This document shows, one piece after another, positions 8,335-16,381 of a DNA stretch of 38,386 bases. A program made the position numbers and the translations under genes. The notes below the pieces were generated by a model. The model saw only the letters and a program-made list of their open reading frames with translations. It did no database searches and was not told the DNA's origin. The stretch comes from JBOFFI01 sp051657245. GTDB lineage: Bacteria; Pseudomonadota; Alphaproteobacteria; Holosporales; JBOFFI01. Each line of letters begins with the position of its first letter. The stretch's first letter is position 1. The stretch lies in NCBI GenBank assembly GCA_051657245.1, contig JBOFKI010000118.1:1-38386 (forward strand). The letters are read 5' to 3'.

Positions 8335-10647
8335 TTACCCTTCAAAAAAAATTTTCAAAAGCTCATCCGTCACATGAGTTTTAAATTGTGTGAAGGCTTG
8401 GCGAGCTGCCATAGGGCTTCCTTCGGCCAAATTTTCTTCCTCAAAAAGCTCCCAAAATTGTGAAGGGCCTTTTCCTTCAGCTTTCAGCTTTTGAATAAAA
8501 GGGATTATCTGCATCAACAAAGCGTTATACATGTCTTCTTCGTTTGTACTTAAAGGCACATCTGGGTGAATGCCAGCTAAGGCTTCCAGCAACATCGTGC
8601 GAGAACCGCCTAAACAGGCTGAGTAGCGTCCTTGCCGGATTTTCCTTTGAATAGCCTCTTCGCCGCCAGCTGTTTGGATTTCTGTATTTCTTTCAGTTTC
8701 AGACTTCATATCCCAATACATGCGCCAAGGGCCCACAAAACCACCTTTGATAAAGCTCAAAACAGCATCAGAGTCATCTAAGCTTGAGACAGCAGCCGAC
8801 ATGACGTCAATCCTTTTCTGTTGGCCTTCTCTTTGAAGTCGCTTGAATTGGGAAAGTGCATCTTGGCGTTCTTCTGGTTTGAGCTCATCAAAACTTAGGC
8901 AAATTCCCTCAAATGTAAGGACATCAAGGGGAGCAGGATTTGGATATTTTTCTTCAAGTTTCTTAAAAGCATTTTCGTAAAAGCTTTCTGTCTCAGAAGC
9001 GTGGACCGTCTGGTTTCTGACCTGAGGCAAGCGCCCTTCGAGAGGTATAGCAGCTTCCACAAGTTGTCTCAAAGCCATGATAGCAGGGGTTTCTTCTTCA
9101 TCTTCTAAGTAACCTAAGGTTCTTTGCAAGTCTTCGCCAATCCATTGTCCTTCAGGAAACAACGTGTTTTGTAAATAAGTGGTAAGACCTTCGTCGTCTA
9201 AACCGTCTGGCATTAACAGGTCTGTTTTTTCAAAATAATCGCCCCTTACGCACATCCGAAGCAGCTCGTCCCGATCAAATTGGGTTAAGGAGAGCCATGT
9301 TTCAAATTCATCTTTTTCCAGATCGCGTGCTGCGAAAAAAATTGGAGCGAGCACAGAGAAAGATTTTTCATGGGAAGGGGACCATTTTGGGTCGTTGTGT
9401 GGTAAAAGTCTTAGAGAACATACAAATTTTTCTTTGTCAAGAAGAGAGTTTAAAAATATTCCCACGGATAAATCATTAGGCAAATAACGTTCTGGGAGAC
9501 CGTTGAGAAATTCGGCAGCATCTGCTGGTTTGCTTTGAAGAAGTTCTTCCCACTTTATCCGTTCCAGAGGGAGAAAGCATTCCGGGAGACCGTTGAAAAA
9601 TTCGACAGCATCTGCCGGGTTGCTTTGCAAAAAATCATACCACTTTATCCGCTTCAAAGGGAGAAAATGTTCCGGGAGACCGTTTAAAAATTCGAGGGAA
9701 TCTGCGGAGTTGCTTTGAAGAAGTTCATACCACTCTATGGGGTTTTGAGGGCGAAAGCCTTCCGGGAGACCGTTGAGAAATTTGATAGCATCTGCCGGGT
9801 TGCTTTGCAAAAAATCATACCACTTTATCCGCTTCAAAGGGCATAAATGTTTCGGAAGACTGTTGAGAAATTTGATGGCATCTTCCATGGTATACCCAGG
9901 CTTTACCTGCATTAGTTTTTTGCTTTGAAGAAGTTCATCCCACTCTATTCGTTCCGGAGGGAAAAAATGTTTCGGGAGATTGTTGAAAAATTCGAGGGCA
10001 TCCGCTGGGCTGTTTTGAAGAAGTTCATACCACTCTATGGGGTTTTGAGGGCGAAAGTTTTCTGAGAGATTGTTAAAAAATTTGATAGCGTCTGCTGTGC
10101 CGTTTTGAAAAAGCTCATACCATTTTATCCGCTTCAAAGGGCGAAAATTTTCGGGTAGATCGTTGAGAATTTTGATGGCATCCGCTGGGCTGTTTTGAAG
10201 AAGTTCATACCACTCTATGGGGTTTTGAGGGCGAAAGTTTTCTGAGAGATTGTTAAAAAATTTGATAGCGTCTGCTGTGCCATTTTGAAAAAGCTCATAC
10301 CACTTTATCCGCTTCAAAGGGCGAAAATTTTGCGGTAGATTGTTGAGAAATTTGATGGCATCTGTTGCATTGTTTTGAAAAAGTTCATGCCACCTTATCC
10401 GATCCAGAGGATGCAAATTTTTTGGGAAACGGTTAAGATAGTCTAAAATATCCTCTGGATTCTTCTTTAGGAAATTATCCCACTTCATGGGCTTGTTAAA
10501 GCTCAGATTCTTTGATAAAGGGGCGGAAGATCCCCACGGCTTATCATCTTGCCAGCCTGCCAGCAAAGGATTCGCGGCCAAAAGTTTTGAAAAAATCAAT
10601 AACCATTTTTTTTGAAACAAATTCAATATTTTAAGGCTCCAAAACAT
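8335..10647 (-). CDS. Large exported-looking protein with eleven 30-residue repeats, function unknown
   Basis: I do not recognise the family. Residues 1 to about 32 resemble a Sec signal peptide (basic FQKKW, then hydrophobic LLIFSKLLAANPLLAG). Residues about 55-394 hold eleven repeats of about 30 residues with the pattern RIKWYELLQ-x-x-PADAI-x-FLN-x-LP-x-x-F-x-PL. The seventh has a ten-residue insertion. Each unit probably forms a helix pair, so an alpha-solenoid is likely. The remaining 375 residues are acidic, mostly helical and unlike the repeats, with a single SACLGGSR phrase but no enzyme motif I can name. The gene lies between the two prophage blocks and has its own terminator. An AT-rich leader precedes the ATG, with no good ribosome binding site. 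A role as a secreted host-interaction protein is inference only. Confidence 0.75.
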   Translation of the reverse strand: MFWSLKILNLFQKKWLLIFSKLLAANPLLAGWQDDKPWGSSAPLSKNLSFNKPMKWDNFLKKNPEDILDYLNRFPKNLHPLDRIRWHELFQNNATDAIKFLNNLPQNFRPLKRIKWYELFQNGTADAIKFFNNLSENFRPQNPIEWYELLQNSPADAIKILNDLPENFRPLKRIKWYELFQNGTADAIKFFNNLSENFRPQNPIEWYELLQNSPADALEFFNNLPKHFFPPERIEWDELLQSKKLMQVKPGYTMEDAIKFLNSLPKHLCPLKRIKWYDFLQSNPADAIKFLNGLPEGFRPQNPIEWYELLQSNSADSLEFLNGLPEHFLPLKRIKWYDFLQSNPADAVEFFNGLPECFLPLERIKWEELLQSKPADAAEFLNGLPERYLPNDLSVGIFLNSLLDKEKFVCSLRLLPHNDPKWSPSHEKSFSVLAPIFFAARDLEKDEFETWLSLTQFDRDELLRMCVRGDYFEKTDLLMPDGLDDEGLTTYLQNTLFPEGQWIGEDLQRTLGYLEDEEETPAIMALRQLVEAAIPLEGRLPQVRNQTVHASETESFYENAFKKLEEKYPNPAPLDVLTFEGICLSFDELKPEERQDALSQFKRLQREGQQKRIDVMSAAVSSLDDSDAVLSFIKGGFVGPWRMYWDMKSETERNTEIQTAGGEEAIQRKIRQGRYSACLGGSRTMLLEALAGIHPDVPLSTNEEDMYNALLMQIIPFIQKLKAEGKGPSQFWELFEEENLAEGSPMAARQAFTQFKTHVTDELLKIFFEG
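9466..10485 (-). repeat. In-gene tandem repeats, 90-base unit with 180-base higher-order copies
   Basis: This DNA encodes the eleven 30-residue repeats. Positions 10021-10080 and 10201-10260 are identical, and the next 60 bases differ at only two positions, so a 180-base double unit was duplicated recently. Positions 9601-9660 and 9781-9840 are another 180-base-spaced, nearly identical pair. The outermost units have diverged more. Confidence 0.9.
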
Positions 10648-10755
10648 TTAATTAAATTAATAATGTATTAATTGGACATAAAAATATAACAAAATGAAAT
10701 AAAATCAAAATAATGAAAATAAAAATTTGAATAATTGTATTTTTTTATAATTTAA

Positions 10756-11345
10756 TCAAAATTTAAGAGGGAGCTTTGTCCGGAAGGTCAGTGAAATTCG
10801 CCTTCCTCGTTTGAATTGAAGGCCTTGAAAGTTATCTTGCTTCCTGGCTGTAATGCCGTGTTTCCAAGCATGTCTCGCTTCTTGGGTTAAAATTATCAAG
10901 CTTCTTGGTTCCAGCAAGTGCGCGATCTTCCCTTGGGTTGGGTGGATAAAATCCATCACTCGCTCTAGCCAAGGCTGAGGGAAGCAATGGTGTTTCCAAA
11001 ACAAGGAATGCAGTCAATATGGGGGCTAATTCCTTGGCCTGGGAGGTATTCATTCACAATCACTTGATCTGGTGGCGTGTGAAATAAGCCCTTCTCCCAA
11101 AGCTTCTTGCACCATAAATTCAGCCAATTTGGCATAGAGCCCAGATATTGGCTGGAATCTAACCGACGGCTTTTGTAGTCATAAACATAGCCATAATGTT
11201 GAACCCGTCGCTTAAGTTCCAAAATCCAAGTCTGCGAGTCAATCTCCTCTATCAGCTCATTTTCTTGATCCGGTGTGATAAAACAAGGAAGATAGCTCAA
11301 TCCCGGGACAGAAAGTGTGGGCTCAAACAAATTGAAGGGGTTCAT
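10756..11345 (-). pseudogene. AlkB-like 2OG-Fe(II) dioxygenase, frameshifted
   Basis: Family members repair alkylated bases by oxidative demethylation using 2-oxoglutarate and Fe(II). The first frame gives 126 residues with NEYLPGQGISPHIDCIPCFG, including the iron-binding H-x-D, then ends at a TAG at 10967-10965 just after SLSLG. A second frame continues at once with VMDFIHPTQGK, LLEPRSLIILTQEARHAWKH (distal iron-binding His) and RRISLTFR (2OG-binding Arg). One base is missing near 10965-10968: a single added base in TAG would read LGSERVMDF. Rejoined, the protein is about 196 residues, normal for the family. It follows the lysozyme gene by nine bases. AGGGA precedes the ATG. A sequencing error could also explain the shift. 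Confidence 0.85.
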
Positions 11346-11354
11346 CTTATTTCC

Positions 11355-12032
11355 CTAAACCCGCTGCACCTTATAAGATGCTAAAAGCTCTGCTTCAGAA
11401 TTTCTGCGTTGTTGAAGGCCAAACCGAATCTTGGGGTCTTGTTCAGCGTTTGAATGACAGCGCAGCTCAATCACCGCCTGTTTCAGAGCATCCATATTTT
11501 GGTTTTCCGCATACCGCTTCATGTGACCATAAAAGCGTGTTTGCTTGGCGGAAGGAAGTCGTAAGCCTTTGGGAATCAAGGCCTTATCTGTAGAAGGGCC
11601 CATCACCAAGCTGGGGGCATTATAATAAGCACTTTCAATGGCAAGGCGTTCATTAGGTTTCAGCTTTTTCCAAATTTCTCGATAGATCCACAGAAGTTCT
11701 CTTTCGCGGGTTTCGAGGGAATCTTCCAGCAAAAGCTCAACAGATTCAAGGGTTAAGCTTGCCCGGTTTTCATAAACAGCGTCAAAGGAAACAGCGTCTT
11801 TAAACACGCGCGCCCAATCATCCCGGGCCCGTGGAAGCTCCATGTTAAAGCCAACCCCAACGGTGATATTTCCCTTTCCATCATCATAGGCTTCTCGTCG
11901 CACACCTTCCCCTGCGATCAAATATTGTCGGCGGATATGTTGGTAAAGGGTCAGGTCAGGGGGGATTAAATCGGGTGCTAAAACATAAAGTTTATCCCTT
12001 AAAATTTCTGTTTCTCGTAATGGAAGTGCCAT
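11355..12032 (-). CDS. Phage lysozyme/endolysin, GH24-like
   Basis: This enzyme would cut peptidoglycan glycan strands for host lysis. The 225-residue product carries the GH24 signature GEGVRREAYDDGKGNITVGV, giving a catalytic-type Glu (E42), Asp (D50/D51) and Thr (T57). That resembles the T4 lysozyme E-D-T arrangement in a context of E-G-x-x-x-x-A-Y-x-D. The N-terminal 38 residues precede the domain and show no signal peptide, so release would need a holin. The matching holin is at 325-861. The ATG has GAGGAG six bases upstream. It lies 15 bases after the tail-like gene. It could also be a virion-associated lysozyme, given its place among structural genes. Confidence 0.8.
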   Translation of the reverse strand: MALPLRETEILRDKLYVLAPDLIPPDLTLYQHIRRQYLIAGEGVRREAYDDGKGNITVGVGFNMELPRARDDWARVFKDAVSFDAVYENRASLTLESVELLLEDSLETRERELLWIYREIWKKLKPNERLAIESAYYNAPSLVMGPSTDKALIPKGLRLPSAKQTRFYGHMKRYAENQNMDALKQAVIELRCHSNAEQDPKIRFGLQQRRNSEAELLASYKVQRV

Positions 12033-12047
12033 GGTTTTCTCCTCGCT

Positions 12048-12584
12048 CTAAACTTCTTCTAAGATCATTTCCCACCCAACCGTCATGCCCCATTCATCTG
12101 TTTTCAATTGGTAAGAGGCTAACATCATTGAAAGGCAGGGACGATAGCTAAAATAGCCTTTTTCATCTGCGGCTTCCAGGGTAACATCTTGTTTTTCAAC
12201 AGCATAAATTTTAATAGGTTCGCCAGAAAGGGTCTCCGCCGACCAAGAGTCAGGAACGGGCTCCCGCCCCAGCTTCAGCTTTTGCTCCCGGGGAGCGAGG
12301 GGTACGGTTAACAATTGGATGCAGTCAACCCATAGGCGGGTTCCATTCCAAAACGGTTCAAAAGCCGGAGCCACTCGGTCTTGACAGCTGATAGTCGTGC
12401 GATATTTTCGGTGTTGGATCCCGCCAAGTTCCACCAAATCTCCGTTAACCGTCCGCTTGAAAGCAGGCGTTTGGATGCAGTGGAGGGTTTGGGTACACCC
12501 CCGGGCAGACCAAGCCGGTAAATAATTTTTCTCTCCCCGTTTGTTGGCGTCCAGCCAAAAAACAAGCTCTGTGTCTTGTGACAT
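12048..12584 (-). CDS. Phage tail-like structural protein, unassigned
   Basis: The 178-residue product follows the DUF3168 gene, where the major tail-tube gene usually lies. It contains HRKYRTTISCQDRVAPAFEP followed by WNGTRLWVDCIQLL. I recall similar phrases from uncharacterised proteins in alphaproteobacterial HK97-like prophages. It is beta-rich with no membrane segment. A GTG at 12620 would add 12 residues, but it overlaps the upstream gene and lacks a binding site. The ATG at 12584 has AAGGA about 11 bases upstream and is preferred. Tail-tube function is a guess from position. Confidence 0.6.
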   Translation of the reverse strand: MSQDTELVFWLDANKRGEKNYLPAWSARGCTQTLHCIQTPAFKRTVNGDLVELGGIQHRKYRTTISCQDRVAPAFEPFWNGTRLWVDCIQLLTVPLAPREQKLKLGREPVPDSWSAETLSGEPIKIYAVEKQDVTLEAADEKGYFSYRPCLSMMLASYQLKTDEWGMTVGWEMILEEV

Positions 12585-12589
12585 GGGTT

Positions 12590-12991
12590 TTAAGTTCCTT
12601 TTCGTTGAAGGTGGATCCACGCGCCATAGCTAAGGGACAACGTATGAATCCCCCGGGGGTCCACATCCATGCGTTGCTGAGACAGCTTGAGGCTGATGGC
12701 GGAGGCACCTTCCTCCAAAGCAAGCTCAAATTTTGGTGTTTCCAAAAGTTTTTGAAGACGTGCCGCAAGATCTTGAATTTCCTTCAACCCCTGATAAGCG
12801 CTCCACACTTTGAGGGAAAAAATGACATGGGCATGTCTCGTGGTTGAAGTGCTTTCCACCCAAGCAAGGGTCACGTAAGGGTAGGGGATATCAGGTGGGG
12901 CAACTGTGAAAATGCCTGAAATTTTTTCTGCAATTGCTTTGTCCTTGAGCAAAAAGGTTCGCAGCTGTTTGATAAAGCCATAATCCTGCAT
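12590..12991 (-). CDS. Phage tail-completion protein, DUF3168 family
   Basis: This 133-residue protein matches DUF3168 (the SPP1 gp17 / RcGTA gp8 type), which sits at the head-tail joint and terminates or completes the tail tube. Visible features are the early helix (FIKQLRTFLLKDKAIAEKIS), the PDIPYPYVTLAWVEST segment and HVIFSLKVWSAYQGLKEIQD, the arrangement seen across the family. The start overlaps the end of the upstream gene (TGATG), and GGAGGTG lies seven bases before the ATG. Confidence 0.8.
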   Translation of the reverse strand: MQDYGFIKQLRTFLLKDKAIAEKISGIFTVAPPDIPYPYVTLAWVESTSTTRHAHVIFSLKVWSAYQGLKEIQDLAARLQKLLETPKFELALEEGASAISLKLSQQRMDVDPRGIHTLSLSYGAWIHLQRKGT

Positions 12992-13374
12992 CAGGTTTCA
13001 CCTCCGCTTTGGCGTGCCACCGTTTGAACCGACAGATAGGCTCGTTTGTCATCCACGTCATGTAGCGCATTGATGGGAAATAGGTGTAGCTTGCCCCATT
13101 GGATCCAAGCCAGCGGCATCCCTTGATGGGGGCGAAGCTCCAGTGCTCGAACCATCACCTCATAGCGCTCTCCTTTGAACAAAATAGGGTTATGTCCTGT
13201 TTTTAAAGATGATTGGGACGTTGGTTCAACCGTGGGAGACGCTATCGGTGTGACAGATCCCCACAGATGAACCTCTAGGGGGGGCTCAAAACGCCACCCG
13301 CCTTCTCCATCTGGCTTTCGCTCTCGAAAGCAGAAGACAAGCCGGTGGCGCAGGCTATTCAAGTAAGCTGCCAT
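12991..13374 (-). CDS. Phage head-closure / head-tail adaptor protein
   Basis: The 127-residue protein matches the SPP1 gp16-like head-closure family. It starts with LRHRLVFCFRERKPDGEGGW, followed by a short beta-rich body with LWGSVTPIASPTV and ending in VQTVARQSGGET. These proteins plug the portal-connector channel and accept the tail. The gene overlaps the DUF3168 gene by one base at the stop-start junction and is translated after the connector gene. Its own ribosome binding site is weak, so translational coupling is likely. Confidence 0.78.
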   Translation of the reverse strand: MAAYLNSLRHRLVFCFRERKPDGEGGWRFEPPLEVHLWGSVTPIASPTVEPTSQSSLKTGHNPILFKGERYEVMVRALELRPHQGMPLAWIQWGKLHLFPINALHDVDDKRAYLSVQTVARQSGGET

Positions 13375-13389
13375 GGGAGGTGTCTCTCT

Positions 13390-13917
13390 TTAAGCCAAAT
13401 GATATTCTTTATGGTATTGAATCCAAGGCTTAATGGCGGTTGATAGGGACAGCTTTGGCTCAGAATTGTCTCTGTTTTCATAAAGGTAAGCAATGGCTGT
13501 TAAAATCGCATTGCGAATTGCCTCTGGAATATCGTCTGGGTTCTCCCCAAAGCCTGCTTCATAGGTCACCGTTGCTTTGGTGCTAGATCTCTTAAACAAG
13601 GGAAGTTCTAAAGCAATAAAACCTTTTGCCATGTCCAGGTGATATTGATCGGCTCTCAAAAGTTTTCCCTTCACTTTAACTTCTATCACCTGATGAACAG
13701 GCCCATAAGGCAAGAAAAACTGTTGGTTAGCGTGGGTATACTGGCATTTCTGCCGAAGGAGACTTTTCCCGGTTGATTCCTGAATCCACTCGGCGGCTGT
13801 TTTAATCAAGTGCTCAACCAACGCATCCTCTTCCGTGTGTTGGATGCGCAAATAAGTTTTAGCCATTTCCATAGAAACAGGCAATTGTTTTGCTTTTTCA
13901 AGAATTTGAAAGGTCAT
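13390..13917 (-). CDS. Phage head-tail connector protein, gp6/phiE125 gp8-like
   Basis: The 175-residue product has the family's helical first half (PVSMEMAKTYLRIQHTEEDA, LVEHLIKTAAEWIQESTGK) and the closing segment DDIPEAIRNAILTAIAYLYE, both diagnostic for gp6-like connectors. The protein forms a ring below the portal. GGAGG lies ten bases upstream of the ATG. It starts 31 bases after the portal stop, where protease and capsid genes would normally intervene. Confidence 0.85.
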   Translation of the reverse strand: MTFQILEKAKQLPVSMEMAKTYLRIQHTEEDALVEHLIKTAAEWIQESTGKSLLRQKCQYTHANQQFFLPYGPVHQVIEVKVKGKLLRADQYHLDMAKGFIALELPLFKRSSTKATVTYEAGFGENPDDIPEAIRNAILTAIAYLYENRDNSEPKLSLSTAIKPWIQYHKEYHLA

Positions 13918-13947
13918 AATGAGGGAGCCTCCTTCGGATTGTTTAGG

Positions 13948-15183
13948 TTATAGGGTGTTTTCGACGGTTCCCAAGACATCTCCACCTTCTAAAGGCGCAT
14001 ACCCAAGGGCATGGCGCTTTTCGTTGAGAGTCAAGAAGGATGCTTTATTAACTTTTTCCCAAGTTGTTTCCCGCCGAAGGGCCAGAGCCGGAATAGAATC
14101 CGGGTCATAGCTTAAGTGCAAATTTTTCCCAAATTTAGGGGTCAGCCACAGGTTTAAATGATCCAGCACCATATCCAAAAGTGGCAGAATCGTATCTTCC
14201 CACAGATGGAAGCGTGCTTCTCGATAGTTTGAGAAGGTGGATTCTCCAGGAACTCCAACCAGCATAGGCGGCACGCCAAAGGCTTGGGCAATATCCCTTG
14301 CTGCTAGGCTTTTTCCGCCGATAAAATCCATATCTTTCGGCGAGAGGCCCATTTCCTTCCACTCAAAATCACCCTCGAGAATCATCATCTTGCCGGCATT
14401 TTCAGACCCTTCATAAATACTACCCAGGTCTTCCCGAATTTGGGTACGCTGGGCGTCTGTCAACGTATGCCCTGCTGCATCGGGTCTCACCATTAAGGCG
14501 CCAGAAGGCCTGCCACCATTTTGGAGCAGCGCCAAGTTGTGTCCCGCAACGGTGTTGTGTAAGTCCACAGATTTAAGGGCAGCTTCCAGGGGGCTCATGC
14601 CATACCAATCATTGAGGGGGTTAAAAAATTTGAAATGTACCAGGGGCACATCTTGGGTCGTCCAATTGACAGGAATTTCCCGTTTTTGGCCGTTTACGCT
14701 ATATTCATAGGCGCTTGGGAAACCATCAGCACCGGGGACAACCCGCACGCGGTCTGAACGTAAGACGTACAGCTCAACGGGGGTTTGTTTCGAATTCCCA
14801 GAAACAGACTCAATATAGGCATTTCCAGAGAGCAAGAGCGAAGAAACTAAAGACTCCATAAACAGGCTACCACCTTGAAGTGGATTGGGTTTGTGGAGCA
14901 ATTCCAAAAGCGGGTGGGTGTCTACCTCTTCTTCTCCTTGGTAGAGAAGCCACGGAACGCTTGCCAAGCTTTTGGCGATGAGGCTGACGGATCGGTACAC
15001 AATCACATTTTTGCGATAGCCCGCGTCGGTCAACGCGTCATAGGCAACGGGTGTCCAAACTGGCTTCCCAACAGATTGATAAGCAATCAAGGGGGCAAGT
15101 CGGCTTGCCTTTTTTTCGAGGGTTGGGGTGATGCTTTTTTTAGAAAAAAAGGATGAAATAAAAGAAGAAAAACGTGTGGGCAT
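13948..15183 (-). CDS. Phage portal protein, HK97 family
   Basis: The portal forms the dodecameric DNA channel at one capsid vertex. The 411-residue protein is of normal length with family landmarks: VYRSVSLIAKSLASVPWLLY, PLLELLHKPNPLQGG, LSGNAYIE, GMSPLEAALKSVDLHNTVA, and the C-terminal GVPPMLVGVPGESTFSNYRE. The ATG has AAGGAG seven bases upstream. It is the first gene of the first prophage block. No terminase gene precedes it in the following 693 bases, although terL normally lies directly upstream, so packaging genes are lost or elsewhere. Confidence 0.93.
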   Translation of the reverse strand: MPTRFSSFISSFFSKKSITPTLEKKASRLAPLIAYQSVGKPVWTPVAYDALTDAGYRKNVIVYRSVSLIAKSLASVPWLLYQGEEEVDTHPLLELLHKPNPLQGGSLFMESLVSSLLLSGNAYIESVSGNSKQTPVELYVLRSDRVRVVPGADGFPSAYEYSVNGQKREIPVNWTTQDVPLVHFKFFNPLNDWYGMSPLEAALKSVDLHNTVAGHNLALLQNGGRPSGALMVRPDAAGHTLTDAQRTQIREDLGSIYEGSENAGKMMILEGDFEWKEMGLSPKDMDFIGGKSLAARDIAQAFGVPPMLVGVPGESTFSNYREARFHLWEDTILPLLDMVLDHLNLWLTPKFGKNLHLSYDPDSIPALALRRETTWEKVNKASFLTLNEKRHALGYAPLEGGDVLGTVENTL

Positions 15184-15876
15184 GGTAAAGCTCCTTCTTG
15201 AAGGTTGAAAAGTTAATTGAATAAAGTTGGGGGTTGTTAAATCCGAAACAAGCCCTATGCATTTTTGTCATCTGGAATAAAGCTTTTTTCGTATAACCTA
15301 TTGAAATAAATTATTTTTATGTTTTTTGCAGGCGTGAAGGTCGAGGTTTATATGAAGGTCGATGCTTAACTCAGTTTGAGGTGAGCGGGCCAAGCAACGC
15401 AAAACACAATAAGATTTTCCCTAGATTCCCGCCTCCCACTTTGTCATTCCCGCGGCGGCGGGAATCCAGTCTACATAGGGTATCTTTTACAAGACGCGTT
15501 CTATAAAAAGAGATTTCTTGGCAAAGTTTTGAACCACATCATGTTGCAGTAGTTTCCGATGGGGTCTGCAAGCCTTATAAAAAGCCCTCTTCAAGGAACA
15601 GATTTTACAAATTTTTTTGAGAGGAATCATTAAGAATCAGTTTATCAAGCTTAATATAGGCGGGGAGGCTTGAAATTTAAGGCTAGAAATTTGCAGAAGA
15701 AATGCTCAACCCTAAAAAACTTTTTTTTCAATGCGTTATTTTTTAAAGTTTTTTACGACTGTATATTATTGATAGCACGTACCCGATCTAACCGTCAACA
15801 TTTTTACCAAATTTTAATAAAAAATTTTAATTTTTCTATCCCAAGCCCATAAATTACTCTATTAACAACCAACTTC
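15184..15876. other. Gene-free stretch between portal and yraN, with dispersed repeats
   Basis: This 693-base gap holds no credible gene. It contains repeat copies at 15420-15469 and otherwise AT-rich sequence with poly-T/poly-A runs, especially 15715-15850. No terminase fragment is obvious in any frame, and no attachment site could be identified because its partner is unknown. Confidence 0.6.
15420..15469. repeat. Dispersed palindromic repeat, full copy plus inverted half copy
   Basis: Positions 15443-15469 read GTCATTCCCGCGGCGGCGGG and then AATCCAG. The centre CCCGCGGCGGCGGG can fold on itself. Just before it, 15420-15432 reads CCTAGATTCCCGC, which is the opposite arm of the same repeat in inverted orientation. 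The arrangement of a full copy with inverted partial copies recurs near 37.6 kb. Confidence 0.8.
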
Positions 15877-16287
15877 TCAGCTGAATTCGCTTAAGATATT
15901 TTTGAAAAAATAGGGAAAACGCCATGGCCTTTTAATAACCAAATCAAATCGCACAACCTCTGTAGACCCTTTTGGAAAAGAAGCAGCTACAAATGCCGCG
16001 GTGCGAAGCAGGCGCGCCCGTTGTCGAGCGCGAAGTGCTTCAATGCCTTCCCCCAAACTTGGCCTAGCCTTCACCTCAACCAAAAGCAGCAGTCCTTTTT
16101 TTCTAGCAATTAAATCTATTTCTCCTGCTGGCGTTCGAAAGCGGTGTGCTAAAATGCAATATCCTTTTAAGATCAGAATCCAACGAACCCAATTTTCTGC
16201 GTGCAGCCCCTTGTGATAATTTTTTTTAAATGTATTTTTTTTGCGCTGGGGTAATTTTGAAAAAAATAAATTAAAAAAACTCAACAT
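15877..16287 (-). CDS. yraN: YraN/UPF0102 family nuclease-fold protein
   Basis: The 136-residue protein has the UPF0102 core: HAENWVRWILILKGYCILAH, RFRTPAGEIDLIARKKG and LLLLVEVKARPSLGEGIEAL. The Asp of GEIDLI and E-x-K of VEVKAR are the PD-(D/E)XK-type nuclease residues, and the domain is related to Holliday-junction resolvase folds. Its physiological role is not established. An N-terminal 25-residue extension is rich in Phe and Lys. The gene stands alone on the minus strand; in many alphaproteobacteria it neighbours rsmI or gshB, neither of which is seen here. Confidence 0.85.
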   Translation of the reverse strand: MLSFFNLFFSKLPQRKKNTFKKNYHKGLHAENWVRWILILKGYCILAHRFRTPAGEIDLIARKKGLLLLVEVKARPSLGEGIEALRARQRARLLRTAAFVAASFPKGSTEVVRFDLVIKRPWRFPYFFKNILSEFS

Positions 16288-16381
16288 ATTAAAAGCTTTA
16301 TTTTCCTTAAAACCTCATCAAGATTAAATTTCTTGATTTTCGCAGCTGTAGTGGAAACATTTTTTTACATTTTCATCGTCT

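Noticed and set aside
9466..10485. CRISPR-like regular repeats
   Set aside because: The period is 90 bases with no constant repeat and variable spacer pattern; it is an in-frame protein repeat.
325..15183. Gene transfer agent of the RcGTA type
   Set aside because: Holin, lysozyme and fibre-like genes and the absence of GTA-specific gp12-gp15 homologues fit a prophage remnant better, though the head genes are of the same broad type.
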